Assembly: GCF_014651615.1 (NCBI RefSeq)
Contig: NZ_BMXF01000001.1
Span: 1,955,731 to 2,019,730 of the forward strand
Length of the DNA: 64,000 bases
Source: Persicitalea jodogahamensis
GTDB lineage: Bacteria > Bacteroidota > Bacteroidia > Cytophagales > Spirosomataceae
Direction of reading: 5' to 3'
The notes under the pieces were generated by a model, which saw only the letters and a list, made by a program, of their open reading frames with translations, was not told the origin of the DNA and did not search any database. Shown piece after piece: positions 1 to 9,579 of the stretch (position 1 is the first letter of the stretch; each line of letters opens with the position of its first letter). The position numbers were made by a program, and so were the translations under genes.

Positions 1-837
1 ATGGCGCAGGAGCGCGACGAGCCGATTCCCGTTTTTGCCGAAATGGGCAGCGTGAACCCGGTCGTGATCCTGCCCGATACCCTGACCGCGCAAACCGACT
101 CGCTGGCCAAAACGCTGGCGGGGTCGGTCACCCTGGGGGCCGGACAGTTCTGTACCAATCCAGGATTGGTGTTCACCGTGGAGTCGCCGGCTTTAAAAGA
201 ATTTGAGGAAAAGTACGCCGAAGAGGTGGGCAAAGTCACTTCCATGACGATGCTGACCGAAGGCATCCGCCAAAACTACTTCAAGCTGCGCGACGCCGCC
301 CTGGCTGAGCCGGAGGTGGAAACGTTGGTACTTTCCGACGAGAAAGTGGAAGGTGAAAACCAGTCGCAGGCATCCATCGCCCGCGTGAGCGGCAAGGCGT
401 TCATGGACAACCCCAATTTGCACGAGGAAGTCTTCGGTCCGTTCTCGCTGCTGGTCGTGTGTAAAGACATGGAGGAACTACAAGCCGCGCTCTGGCACAT
501 TTCGGGCCAGCTTACGGCTTCCCTGATGGCCGACGCCGACGAAGCCGCCAGGTACCCGCAACTGCTGCGGCTGCTTTCCCGCCGGGCGGGTCGTTTCATC
601 ATGAACGGCGTCCCCACTGGTGTGGAGGTCTGCCCCGCGCAGCACCATGGCGGACCGTTCCCTTCCACCACCGACTCTCGTTTCACCTCCGTGGGCCGAG
701 ATGCCATCCTGCGCTTCGTGCGTCCGCAGTCTTTTCAGGATTGGCCGGACAGCCTCCTGCCCGACGAGCTGAAAAATGCCAACCCAATGGGAATCTGGCG
801 GCTGGTCAATAATGAGCAGACGAAGGAAGCGATTTGA
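1..837 (+). CDS. NADP-type aldehyde dehydrogenase, C-terminal part (2,5-dioxovalerate dehydrogenase-like), truncated by window edge
   Basis: The reading frame is open at base 1, so this is the 3' part of a gene whose start lies upstream. The ATG at base 1 is probably internal, since a full enzyme of this family has about 500 residues and only 278 are present. Visible residues fit the aldehyde dehydrogenase superfamily: the general-base Glu in AEMGSVNP (residue 14 of the fragment) and the catalytic Cys in GQFCTNPG (residue 51). The sequence around them resembles alpha-ketoglutaric semialdehyde (2,5-dioxovalerate) dehydrogenases, which oxidise that aldehyde to 2-oxoglutarate in pentose or hydroxyproline catabolism. 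The family is confident; the substrate is inferred from resemblance. A strong terminator follows the stop codon, so it is transcriptionally separate from the polysaccharide locus. Confidence 0.85.
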   Translation: MAQERDEPIPVFAEMGSVNPVVILPDTLTAQTDSLAKTLAGSVTLGAGQFCTNPGLVFTVESPALKEFEEKYAEEVGKVTSMTMLTEGIRQNYFKLRDAALAEPEVETLVLSDEKVEGENQSQASIARVSGKAFMDNPNLHEEVFGPFSLLVVCKDMEELQAALWHISGQLTASLMADADEAARYPQLLRLLSRRAGRFIMNGVPTGVEVCPAQHHGGPFPSTTDSRFTSVGRDAILRFVRPQSFQDWPDSLLPDELKNANPMGIWRLVNNEQTKEAI

Positions 838-858
838 GTTGACTAAGTACCTCCCCGA

Positions 859-897
859 ACAAGCCCCGGATAAAAAAATCCGGGGCTTGTTGTTTTA
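859..897 (+). terminator. Rho-independent terminator after the aldehyde dehydrogenase gene
   Basis: A perfect 12-bp inverted repeat (ACAAGCCCCGGA at 859-870 and TCCGGGGCTTGT at 879-890) encloses an 8-base A-rich loop and is followed by TGTTTT. It begins about 20 bases after the stop codon and would form a strong GC-rich hairpin. Confidence 0.85.
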
Positions 898-984
898 TAA
901 GCTACCTGATGGTGAAAAAGCAGAACTAATTACTTAATCCGGCCAAATCACTTATTTTGCCAATCATTTGGTACCTTGCGGGCT

Positions 985-1725
985 ATGCTGAACTGGCTTT
1001 TCAAAACCCCGTCCCTACCGCTCGATCTGTCTTTTTTGGGCGCGGATATGCACTCGCACCTGCTGCCGGGCATCGACGATGGCGTTGGCGATGCGCAGGA
1101 GGCCGTGGCCATGATCCGGCAAATGAAAGCTTACGGCTATCACCACCTCATCACCACGCCCCACATTATATGGGATTGCTACCGCAACACGCCCGCCACG
1201 ATTGCCGAGGGACTGCAGACCGTGCGGGCGGCCTGCGCCGAAGCGGGGCTGGACATTCAGCTCGACGCGGCGGCGGAGTACTTTCTGGACGAGCATTTCA
1301 GTGAATTGCTCAGCGCCGGAGAGCCGCTACTCACCCTGCCCGGCAAGCGGGTGCTGGTGGAACTACCCTACACCACGCCGTTGATGAACACGCCGGAAAT
1401 CCTTTTTTCCATCATTGGCCATGGCTACCAACCCGTTTTGGCGCATCCCGAACGCTACGCTTACTACCACGCCGATCCCACCATATTTCAAAAACTCAGC
1501 GATCAGGGCTGCGAATTACAGCTCAATGCCCTCTCGCTGACCGGGCACTACGGGGAAGGCGTAACACGGACCGCCGAGTGGCTGCTGAAACATCGACTCG
1601 TCACTTTTCTCGGTTCCGATGCCCACCGTATCAGCCACGTGGAGCAGTTGAAAAAATTGACGAAAAGGAAAGACCTGAAAGATTACCCTTTTCAAAATTA
1701 CAAATTGTCACCAAAGGGCATATAG
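985..1725 (+). CDS. PHP-family tyrosine-protein phosphatase (CpsB/YwqE type)
   Basis: A 246-residue protein of the PHP metal-dependent phosphohydrolase fold. The N-terminal metal-binding motif DMHSHLLPGIDDG (residues 21-33), TTPH in the next strand, AHPERY near the middle and LGSDAHR near the C-terminus match the CpsB/CapC/YwqE tyrosine phosphatases. These dephosphorylate the tyrosine kinase that drives capsule chain assembly. The Wzc-like kinase encoded 1.1 kb downstream is the obvious partner (inference). I chose the ATG at 985 over the in-frame TTG at 976. It is the first gene of the polysaccharide locus and acts in the cytoplasm. Confidence 0.88.
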   Translation: MLNWLFKTPSLPLDLSFLGADMHSHLLPGIDDGVGDAQEAVAMIRQMKAYGYHHLITTPHIIWDCYRNTPATIAEGLQTVRAACAEAGLDIQLDAAAEYFLDEHFSELLSAGEPLLTLPGKRVLVELPYTTPLMNTPEILFSIIGHGYQPVLAHPERYAYYHADPTIFQKLSDQGCELQLNALSLTGHYGEGVTRTAEWLLKHRLVTFLGSDAHRISHVEQLKKLTKRKDLKDYPFQNYKLSPKGI

Positions 1726-1951
1726 AATAGTACTTGTCGAATATTTTATAAAAAAAACAAGACGATTTTAGGAGAAGTAAAAGATTATCCTCTTACTTTG
1801 AATAAACTTTGGTGCTCTTCCCTCAGAGAACCACTATCGGGAGAAACACTTCCCGGCATTGGCCCGCCAAAGTTTAGCGTTGCTGTACACACATTCGAAC
1901 AGTTTCTTTCATAAGTTAGCAACGAATATATTTATACCGCATCCCCTACGT

Positions 1952-2767
1952 ATGAATTTTGACCGCACCCGCAAACCGAGTTTTGCCATTCTTTTGTTGA
2001 TCAGCGTAAATTTTCTTTTTTGTTCGCTGCAATCCTGCGTCTCTCCCAAGTCCATCGTTTATTTCCAAAGTGATTCGCTCCGCTATTCGGTGGACAGCAT
2101 CCGGCAATCCTACACTCCTACGATCCAGCCCAATGACCTGCTGTCTATTGTCGTCGGTAGCCTGAATCCCGAGTCGGACGTTATTTTTAATGTTCCCAAT
2201 CAATACACCACCTCAGCGATGCGTTACGGCAATACCGGCGGTGGTTCAGGACAAAGCCTGGGGTATCTGGTCGATAGCGATGGCAACATCGAAATGCCCA
2301 TTGTGGGCAAGATTCGCATTCAGGATTTGAAGACGCAAATCGCCGCCGACACCATCCGCCGCCGTCTGCTTACCGTGCTGCGTGAACCCACGGTCACCAT
2401 GCGCTCCCTTAACTTCAAGGTGTCAGTACTGGGGGAGGTAAGCAAACCTGCCATCTATGTGATTCCCGATGAGAAGATTACCCTGCCCGAGGTGCTGAGC
2501 CTGGCGGGTGACTTAACGATTTACGGTCGTCGTGACAACGTCACGGTGATTCGGGAGGAGAACGGATTACGCGAATTCGCTAAAGTCGATCTCACCTCCC
2601 GCGACATATTTAGCTCTCCCTATTATTATTTACATAAAAACGATGTGGTGTACATCGAACCTGTCGAAGCCCGGACCACTTTTACTGACCGCCGCCTCCA
2701 GTTGCTTCCCCTCTTTATAAGTATTGTTTCCACCGTGGGCCTGATCGCTATTAACCTGACGCGTTAG
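1952..2767 (+). CDS. wza: Polysaccharide export outer-membrane lipoprotein (OPX/Wza family)
   Basis: A 271-residue exported protein. The N-terminus has a basic patch, a hydrophobic stretch and a Cys in LQSCVSP that fits a lipobox, so a lipoprotein is expected. It has a Poly_export domain with the IQPNDLLSIVV signature, followed by an SLBB-type segment (VSVLGEVSKPAIYVIP, then LPEVLSLAGDL). A hydrophobic C-terminal segment (LFISIVSTVGLIAINL) could span the outer membrane as in Wza. OPX proteins form the outer-membrane channel for capsular or exopolysaccharide export and dock with the periplasmic part of Wzc. The ATG at 1952 gives a clean signal peptide; upstream in-frame codons would add 31 residues that do not resemble the family. 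The symbol denotes family, not orthology to E. coli Wza. Confidence 0.88.
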   Translation: MNFDRTRKPSFAILLLISVNFLFCSLQSCVSPKSIVYFQSDSLRYSVDSIRQSYTPTIQPNDLLSIVVGSLNPESDVIFNVPNQYTTSAMRYGNTGGGSGQSLGYLVDSDGNIEMPIVGKIRIQDLKTQIAADTIRRRLLTVLREPTVTMRSLNFKVSVLGEVSKPAIYVIPDEKITLPEVLSLAGDLTIYGRRDNVTVIREENGLREFAKVDLTSRDIFSSPYYYLHKNDVVYIEPVEARTTFTDRRLQLLPLFISIVSTVGLIAINLTR

Positions 2768-2826
2768 GATCTTTCGATTCCTATTAAGAAAACCAAAACC
2801 AGATCCCAAGAACGTAGCACTATTCA

Positions 2827-5184
2827 ATGCAACACGAAGAGTATTTTGAACAGGAAGAATCGGATTTCAATTTGCGGGAGTACATCAGCCGTTACCTGCG
2901 CTATTGGTATCTGTTTCCGATTTTTGTGGTCATCGCTCTGACGGCCGCTTACTTTTATTTACAAACCACCCAGCCTGTCTATTCTACCACCGCTACACTG
3001 CTCATTAAGGACGAGCAAAAAGGAATGGGTGGTGGCACTGAGGATTTGCTGGCCGAATTGGGACAGTTTAGTGGCAATAAAATCCTGGAAAACGAAATTG
3101 AAGTGCTTTCCTCCCTCACCCTGATGGCGCAGGTTGTCGAAAACCTGGGGTTAAACGTGGCCTATGACGCCAAGGATGGATTGCACATGGTCGATCTCTA
3201 CAAGGCGACCAATGTAGTGGTAAAGCCCGAGGTTCTGAACGCCTACGCTTATACCGAGCCTTTGCTGATCCATATTCAGGACGCCGGACACTTCCGCTTC
3301 AATGACGAATCGAAAGTTTATTCTTTTGGGCAAAAGTTTACCAATGCCTGGGGGGTATTCACCGTCTCGCGCGCCGATAGTATCGAAGACCGGGGGTTTA
3401 ACGACATCCAGGTGCATTTCCGCGACTTGGCTAGTTTAGCTGAGAGCTTTCAAGGGCGCCTTTCAGTGCAACAGGGCAACCCCAAAAGCACGGTACTTAA
3501 TATTTCGTTGGAAGATACTTCCCCGCGACGGGCCCGCGACATCCTCAATAACCTGCTCGATGTGTACGTACAGAGTAATCTTAACGACAAGAACCGCGAA
3601 GCTTCCAATACCCTCGAGTTCATCGGGAGCCGACTGGAACTAGTGACCGGCGAACTAGGTGATGTAGAGGGCGAAGTAGCTTCCTACAAGCGGTCCCAGG
3701 GATTAACGGATATTGGAGCTGAGACGCAGATTTTCCTCGAAAATATTCAGGAAAACGATACAAAATTGAATGAAGTCAACACCCAGATGAGTGTGTTGGA
3801 AAGTGTGGACCGTTACATCGAGGCCAGTGGTGAAGGAGCCATTGCTCCCGCGACCTACCTGATTAACGACCCGGTGCTGGTGTCGTTGCTCACTCGCTAC
3901 GCCGACCTCAAGCAACAACAGGAGCGTTATGTCCGCACCGTTCAACCGGGAAACCCCCTGCTCGAAACCGTGAACTCCCAACTCGCCAACACCCGGCAGT
4001 CCATCAAGGAAAACCTGCAAAACCTACGTCGGGGACTGGATATCACCAGGCAAAATCTGGCTTCGGTCAATTCTCGCTTCTCTCAGGGGTTACGTTCCAT
4101 TCCGCAGAAAGAGCGCGAGTATGTCGGCATCAAGCGGCAGCAGACGATTAAAGAGAATCTTTACCTTTACCTGCTCCAGAAGCGCGAAGAAACCGCCCTC
4201 GCCTACGCCTCTACTGTTACCGACAGCCGTCTGCTTGATGCGCCCAAGACCTCCTACCTACCAGTTAAACCTAAACGTTCCATAATTTGGCTGGGTGCTG
4301 TAGCTGCCGGGATTATTACACCCCTGCTGTTGATTAACCTACTCTTTCTGCTCAATAATACCGTACAGCGCCGCGACGAAATCGAAGCCGCCACCCACGC
4401 TTCCATACTGGGAGAAATTGGCATGCTGGCCGGGACCAAAGGAAGTGAGGACACGATCATCCAGATGACGAGCCGCTCCGCCGTGGCCGAGCAGTTCCGT
4501 GCCCTGCGCACCAATCTGCAGTACCTGGGCGACGGTACCTGCCGTGTCCTGCTCTTTACTTCATCTATCGGCGGGGAGGGCAAGAGCTTCGTGACGCTCA
4601 ATCTGGGGGCTAGTCTTGCCTACGCCGACAAAAAAGTCATTATCGTGGGACTCGACCTTCGAAAGCCCTCCCTGCACCTACGGCTCGGTATCAGTAATGA
4701 TCGCGGGGTGACCAACTACCTCATCGGCCAGGGGAAATTGCCCGATCTTATCCAGAAAACAACCGTTCATCCCAATCTTAACATCATGGCGAGTGGCCCT
4801 CTGCCGCCCAATCCTTCCGAGTTAATTAGTAATGGTCGCCTACCCGGTTTGATCGACGAACTTCGCCAACAATACGATTATGTGCTTTTGGATGCCCCTC
4901 CTTTTGGACTAGTTACCGACGCCGCCCTCATTGCTGAGTGCGCTGATGCTACATTATACATTGTGAGATACAACTATACCTTACGCGCCCACTTGCGCGA
5001 TATTGCCGAATTACAGAAGGCTCAGCGGTTCAACAATTTGAGCCTTATTTTCAATAGTGTAAATTATGGAGCAGGCTATGGTTACGGATATGGAGGATAT
5101 GGTTACGGCTATTATGAAGAAGACAATGATGGACAACGCAAACAGATTTTAAATCGGGTAAAAAAAATATTAGCAAAGAAATAA
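2827..5184 (+). CDS. wzc: Wzc-like polysaccharide co-polymerase with C-terminal BY-kinase
   Basis: A 785-residue inner-membrane protein. An N-terminal Wzz domain has one membrane segment (about residues 27-47), a long periplasmic coiled-coil/GNVR region follows (about 60-480), and a second membrane segment lies near 487-512. The cytoplasmic BY-kinase domain shows Walker A GGEGKS (582-587), Walker A' VIIVGLDLRKP (604-614) and Walker B VLLDAPP (Asp689). The tail (747-763) has eight Tyr separated mostly by Gly, the expected autophosphorylation cluster. In this family, cycles of Tyr phosphorylation control polymer length and export through the OPX channel. The adjacent OPX and PHP phosphatase genes complete the usual control trio. 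It is the last GC-rich gene before the AT-rich cassette. Confidence 0.93.
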   Translation: MQHEEYFEQEESDFNLREYISRYLRYWYLFPIFVVIALTAAYFYLQTTQPVYSTTATLLIKDEQKGMGGGTEDLLAELGQFSGNKILENEIEVLSSLTLMAQVVENLGLNVAYDAKDGLHMVDLYKATNVVVKPEVLNAYAYTEPLLIHIQDAGHFRFNDESKVYSFGQKFTNAWGVFTVSRADSIEDRGFNDIQVHFRDLASLAESFQGRLSVQQGNPKSTVLNISLEDTSPRRARDILNNLLDVYVQSNLNDKNREASNTLEFIGSRLELVTGELGDVEGEVASYKRSQGLTDIGAETQIFLENIQENDTKLNEVNTQMSVLESVDRYIEASGEGAIAPATYLINDPVLVSLLTRYADLKQQQERYVRTVQPGNPLLETVNSQLANTRQSIKENLQNLRRGLDITRQNLASVNSRFSQGLRSIPQKEREYVGIKRQQTIKENLYLYLLQKREETALAYASTVTDSRLLDAPKTSYLPVKPKRSIIWLGAVAAGIITPLLLINLLFLLNNTVQRRDEIEAATHASILGEIGMLAGTKGSEDTIIQMTSRSAVAEQFRALRTNLQYLGDGTCRVLLFTSSIGGEGKSFVTLNLGASLAYADKKVIIVGLDLRKPSLHLRLGISNDRGVTNYLIGQGKLPDLIQKTTVHPNLNIMASGPLPPNPSELISNGRLPGLIDELRQQYDYVLLDAPPFGLVTDAALIAECADATLYIVRYNYTLRAHLRDIAELQKAQRFNNLSLIFNSVNYGAGYGYGYGGYGYGYYEEDNDGQRKQILNRVKKILAKK

Positions 5185-5220
5185 ATATTAATAATAAATT
5201 ATATTCCTAATATTTAAACT

Positions 5221-6081
5221 AGGAAATTTAAATATTGGCTAAGAATTATAGAAGGGTATTTTTCTGAGAAAACTTGTCCTGCATGCGGATGCGATGAAGT
5301 TCAATTAGTGGATAGGAAATATATCACTAATAGACTATTCAAATGCAAAAAATGTTTATTGCAATTCCGTCATCCAAAAGATAATGAGACATTTCAAAAA
5401 AAAATCAGAAAGGGTACGAGCAAGATGATAACATAACGACAAAATTACAGTCCGATGAAGAGTTAGAAGTCCTTAAACAGAGCAACTTTAATAACAAAAA
5501 TATTAAGTTGTGGAGCGTTGTTGTTAGTATATTATTTAGTAACATCGCTCCAAATGATATTTCTATATTGGATTACGGATCAAGTTGGGGATATCAATCG
5601 TTCCAGTTTCTTAAAGAAGGATATAATTGTTCAAGTTATGAAATATCTAAACAGAGAGCAGAATTTGGTAATAATAAACTAAGATTAAATATTCAGACAG
5701 ACGAGCAATCGCTTCCAGAATTCAATGATATCTTTTTTTCTTCGCATGTTATTGAACATGTTCCATCCCCTAGTAAGATGATAAAATTAGGAACAAAATT
5801 ACTTAAAGAAAACGGCTATTTTATTGAAATTTCCCCAAATGGGAGTTAAGATTTTAGAAAAAAGTATCCTGAAAGATTTCATAAACTTTAGGGCGAAGTT
5901 CATCCGAATTTATTAAATGATGATTTTTACAACACTATAATTTTAAACTATCCATATATATTAGCGTCATTACCAAATACTAATTTTTACAGGGGGGTGA
6001 AAATGGGATAAAGTAAGCCAAGTAAAACTCGACTTATCTGAATCTCAGCTAATTGTAATTGCTTGTATTACCAATGTATGA
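5221..6081 (+). pseudogene. Decayed SAM-dependent methyltransferase with N-terminal zinc ribbon
   Basis: Joining three frames reconstructs one class I methyltransferase. The first piece has a CPACG...CKKC zinc-ribbon (from 5275). A frame change occurs at a run of nine A (5396-5404). The second piece holds the SAM-binding motif ILDYGSSWGYQS and the later VIEHVPSP motif, ending at TAA 5847-5849. Reading on in the same frame gives DFRKKYPERFHKL, then a TAG where a Trp (TGG) seems likely, then GEVHPNLLNDDFY. Another frame change near 6000 restores WDKVSQVKLDLSES. No good start codon exists; a stop lies just upstream at 5215. With at least four lesions it should not make a working enzyme. Homologues often sit in sugar-modification clusters. 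Confidence 0.8.
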
Positions 6082-7289
6082 AAGATACAGAGTAGTAAGC
6101 CCGAAAGTATAATTAATTAAAATTATTATACTAAGTTAAATTTACAAAATGAAACTATCGACTAAAGATTTTTAAAAAAAAACACAGTCCCAGCTGTTAC
6201 TTTCTTTTTTTGAAAACGTATCAGCAAAATGTGTCCAAACTCTTTAGAAAAGGAAATCAGAATATCCCGACTAGCCCGATTTAGTTTTCCTATGTTGTCC
6301 TCATGTTGATTACACTATTTTCCTTGATACCATAATTAAACTACGATTTAGTAACAGGAATGGATGATAGCCGACCAAGCGCAAGTAAGAATTGGGTCAA
6401 GCGGTTTTGCAGCAGACGATGGACCTAACCTTAAGCGTGAATATAAGAGCCCAATGGAGTTTGTGAATTATTTCCAGCGGCACAAGAAGGTGTTATTGAC
6501 GAAACTTTGTAGAAGAGAAAGCATCCAGGTGAAGAGTTAGAAATACAATGTTGGAAATAATCACATACTGTTAAAACGATAGTCATCTCCACACCCAGTT
6601 GTTACATCCAAAATGTAATAAGCCGCTAGGTGGGCCACAGTCACAATTATCTTTTGCTCAAAAGATAGTTTTAGCGTAAAATGATAAATTTGAAAAACCA
6701 TACCAGTCAATTAGATCTGGCTGTACGATATTATTAGAGCAGATATAATGTCAGAGGTTTTGATTTTTGAAAAGAAAGTTGGAAGGTATAGGGTATCTGA
6801 ATCAGAAAATTTGAACAATTAGGATTTGTTTACGAAGCAATTACAGTATATGAGCCATTGATGGCGTGTCGCACTATCAAATTTTATTCATCTGAGAATA
6901 TTGAATCTACAAGTGTAGAATATAATGCGATTTTGGGAAGGAGAGAACTGGATTGTAAAACTTGTATCAGAATTTCTAACTAGTTATATCGGCCCAGTGT
7001 ACATGCTTTAGCTACATTGTAACTTTTATGCACTTATTATATACAGTTGCATAATTATGCTTGCTGACAAGAACAGAGAATGTATGTATGAATAGCACAA
7101 TTTTCTAAATTCTAATAATGTCAGAGTTGTATTATAATTTGTTCTCCCAATATTTCTATAATCATTTTAATAAATGAGTTAGTAAAATCTAAATACTGGC
7201 CAGATATATTCTAATTTTATTATTTATAAAATTAGAATATATCTTTAGGTTTTTAATTCAAATAGCTCAGTAATTTACTAGGTATAGAC
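6082..7289. other. AT-rich stretch without an intact gene; probable gene debris
   Basis: About 1.2 kb with stops in all frames. Short open pieces persist on the + strand, for example around 6361-6540 (WMIADQAQVRIGSSGF in one frame, PAAQEGVIDETL in another) and 6840-6960 (a piece containing VYEPLMACRTIKFYSS). Their amino-acid composition looks coding-like and they switch frame, which suggests one or two further ruined genes of the same cassette. I could not recognise a family. No RNA gene or convincing promoter was seen. Confidence 0.5.
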
Positions 7290-8396
7290 ATGGAATTTCA
7301 ATCATTAGAAAAGACAGGACCATTATATATAACTAGATTTATTGCATCATTTGCTGTCTTATTATTTCACTTTTTACCAAAAGGAGAATATTCAACAAAT
7401 TCAATAATAACTAAATTTGGTGAAGCGGTAAACTATTTCTTTTTTATTTCTGGATTTGTAATGATTATTTCAAATCAAAATTATTTATTGGGCGAAAGAA
7501 AAATTGATTCAAGTTATAGGTATACATTTTGGATTAAAAGATTGGCAAGAATATACCCATTATATATATTGTCTCTGTTAATATGTATTGCTTTTAATTA
7601 TTTTATCGAAGAATTTGATAAAAGTATATATTATAGAGTTTGGCCTGAAATACTTGGTGTTCAACGCTGGTTGTACGCCGGATCGATAAATTTTCCAGGC
7701 TGGACAATATCATGTGAATATTTTTTTTATATGCTTTTCCCTTTATTATTTTCTAAACTCATTTATAAATCAAATAAATATATTATTACATTTGGCACAT
7801 TATTTTGGTTGATTAGTTTAGTTACTACATATCAACTTGGGATTATTTTGTCAAAAAACATGATTGGAACATCTCTCATTATAAAAAAATTAATTTTAAG
7901 TTTATACAATCATCCAATATTTAAACTTTCAATATTTGTTACAGGAATGATTTGTGGAAAATATTATCTATTTACAGTAAAAAAAATACCAGCAAGAATG
8001 TCAAATATTTTGTGTATAGTATCTTTAATAATGATAATTGGAACAATTTGGATAATTCCAAAAGAAAATCGATTATTAGAAGGTGGGGTATTGACACCAG
8101 TATATTTTGTATTTGTTATAAACTTATGCAATTTAAGTATGAGACCAAGGAAATTACTTAATAATAAAATTTTTATTTTGTTGGGCGAAATAAGTTATGG
8201 ATTATATATTCTTCAATTGCCAGTGTTGCTTTTCTTTGAGTATTATTTGAATAATAAAATAAAAGTTGATACAATAGGGCAATTTATAAATTATTTTATA
8301 CTGTTATTTTTTTTCTCAACTATTATTTACTACATATTTGAAATTCCTGTGAAGAAAATACTATTGAAAAAGGTACAAAATAGTAATTTTCAATAG
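7290..8396 (+). CDS. Membrane acyltransferase, acyltransferase-3 (OafA/YrhL-like) family
   Basis: A 368-residue, very hydrophobic protein with about ten predicted membrane segments. The N-terminal ITRFIASFAVLLFHF segment carries the conserved R...H pattern of the acyltransferase-3 family, and PGWTISCEYFFYMLFP around residues 130-150 matches a second family signature (W..S.E..FY). These integral membrane enzymes usually move acetyl or other acyl groups from the cytoplasm onto surface-polysaccharide sugars. Its place in the assembly cassette supports O-acylation of the repeat unit (inference). It is strongly AT-rich like its neighbours. The acyl group and target sugar cannot be read from the sequence. 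Confidence 0.82.
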   Translation: MEFQSLEKTGPLYITRFIASFAVLLFHFLPKGEYSTNSIITKFGEAVNYFFFISGFVMIISNQNYLLGERKIDSSYRYTFWIKRLARIYPLYILSLLICIAFNYFIEEFDKSIYYRVWPEILGVQRWLYAGSINFPGWTISCEYFFYMLFPLLFSKLIYKSNKYIITFGTLFWLISLVTTYQLGIILSKNMIGTSLIIKKLILSLYNHPIFKLSIFVTGMICGKYYLFTVKKIPARMSNILCIVSLIMIIGTIWIIPKENRLLEGGVLTPVYFVFVINLCNLSMRPRKLLNNKIFILLGEISYGLYILQLPVLLFFEYYLNNKIKVDTIGQFINYFILLFFFSTIIYYIFEIPVKKILLKKVQNSNFQ

Positions 8397-8514
8397 TAGA
8401 TTTGTGAATTTTGTTAAAAAACACAAAGGGGATGAGTTTTGAAAGGCAGACACTGATTATATTTATTTAAATAATTAAATAATAATTTGAAAATATTTAA
8501 CAAAAAATAAGATA

Positions 8515-9537
8515 ATGAAAATACTAATTACAGGGAGTGCTGGTTTTATTGGCTATCATGTTGTAAAAAAATTCTTAGATTTAGGATTCGAGGTAGTTGG
8601 TCTTGATAATATAAATGATTATTATTCACCTCGTCTTAAGTATTTACGGCTTGGTGAATTGGGCATTTTAAGAGATAAAATAAAATGGTACCAAATAATA
8701 AAAAGTGTTTCTAGTATAAATTATCGTTTTATACGAATGAATTTGGAAGATAAACAACAATTATTTAGTTTATTTCAAGATGAATCATTTGATTATGTAA
8801 TAAATTTAGCAGCGCAAGCAGGGGTTAGATACTCAATTGAAAACCCTGATGTTTATATGCAATCAAACATTGTTGGTTTTCATTATATACTAGAAGCCTG
8901 TAGGTATTTTCCACCTAAACATTTGGTACATGCATCTTCCTCATCTGTTTATGGTTCAAATGCAAAGATTCCCTTCTCTGAAGATGATAAAGTTGATTCT
9001 CCGATGAGTCTCTATGCTGTTACCAAAAAAAGTAATGAGTTAATGGCTCATGCATATAGTCATCTTTATGGTATTCCAATAACTTGTTTAAGGTTTTTTA
9101 CAGTATATGGCCCATGGGGGCGACCAGATATGGCACCAATGATATTTGCAAAGGCAATCCTGAACCATAAGCCTATAAATGTTTTTAATAATGGAGAAAT
9201 GGAGAGAGATTTTACTTATGTAGATGATATCGCAATTGGGACGCAACGAGCTTGTCTAACAAAATTTGAAAGTGACTCAAACTATCGAATATTTAATATT
9301 GGAAATGGAACTCCAATAAATCTTCTCGAATTTATCGAGGAATTAGAGAAAAGGCTGGGAAAATCAGCTATAAAAATTTTTTTACCGATGCAGCCAGGAG
9401 ATGTAGCAAAAACTTGGGCAAATAATGAGACCTTAAGTAATTACATTAATTATACTCCCCAATACACATTAAGTAATGGGATTATACATTTTGCGGATTG
9501 GTATAAAGAGTATCACAAAAATATATTTCAAGAGTAG
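8515..9537 (+). CDS. NAD-dependent sugar epimerase, UDP-glucuronate 4-epimerase-like
   Basis: A 340-residue extended short-chain dehydrogenase. It has the N-terminal Rossmann motif GSAGFIG (residues 7-13), the acidic NAD-ribose contact in VVGLDNINDYY, NLAAQAGVRYSIENP, the catalytic Ser region HASSSSVYG and the catalytic YAVTK (YxxxK). The NINDYY and AGVRYS patterns are characteristic of CapI/LpsL-type UDP-glucuronate 4-epimerases, which make UDP-galacturonate for capsule or LPS. No catalytic residue appears missing. Cofactor and fold are confident; substrate assignment is by resemblance. It is 118 bp downstream of the acyltransferase gene. Confidence 0.85.
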   Translation: MKILITGSAGFIGYHVVKKFLDLGFEVVGLDNINDYYSPRLKYLRLGELGILRDKIKWYQIIKSVSSINYRFIRMNLEDKQQLFSLFQDESFDYVINLAAQAGVRYSIENPDVYMQSNIVGFHYILEACRYFPPKHLVHASSSSVYGSNAKIPFSEDDKVDSPMSLYAVTKKSNELMAHAYSHLYGIPITCLRFFTVYGPWGRPDMAPMIFAKAILNHKPINVFNNGEMERDFTYVDDIAIGTQRACLTKFESDSNYRIFNIGNGTPINLLEFIEELEKRLGKSAIKIFLPMQPGDVAKTWANNETLSNYINYTPQYTLSNGIIHFADWYKEYHKNIFQE

Positions 9538-9579
9538 CATTTTTAATTTATGCTTAAAATATTCATGATTATATAAATA

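Noticed and set aside
5508-5849. 113-codon open frame with a methyltransferase motif as a separate gene
   Set aside because: It is only the middle of the ruined methyltransferase; matching parts of the same family continue on both sides in other frames.
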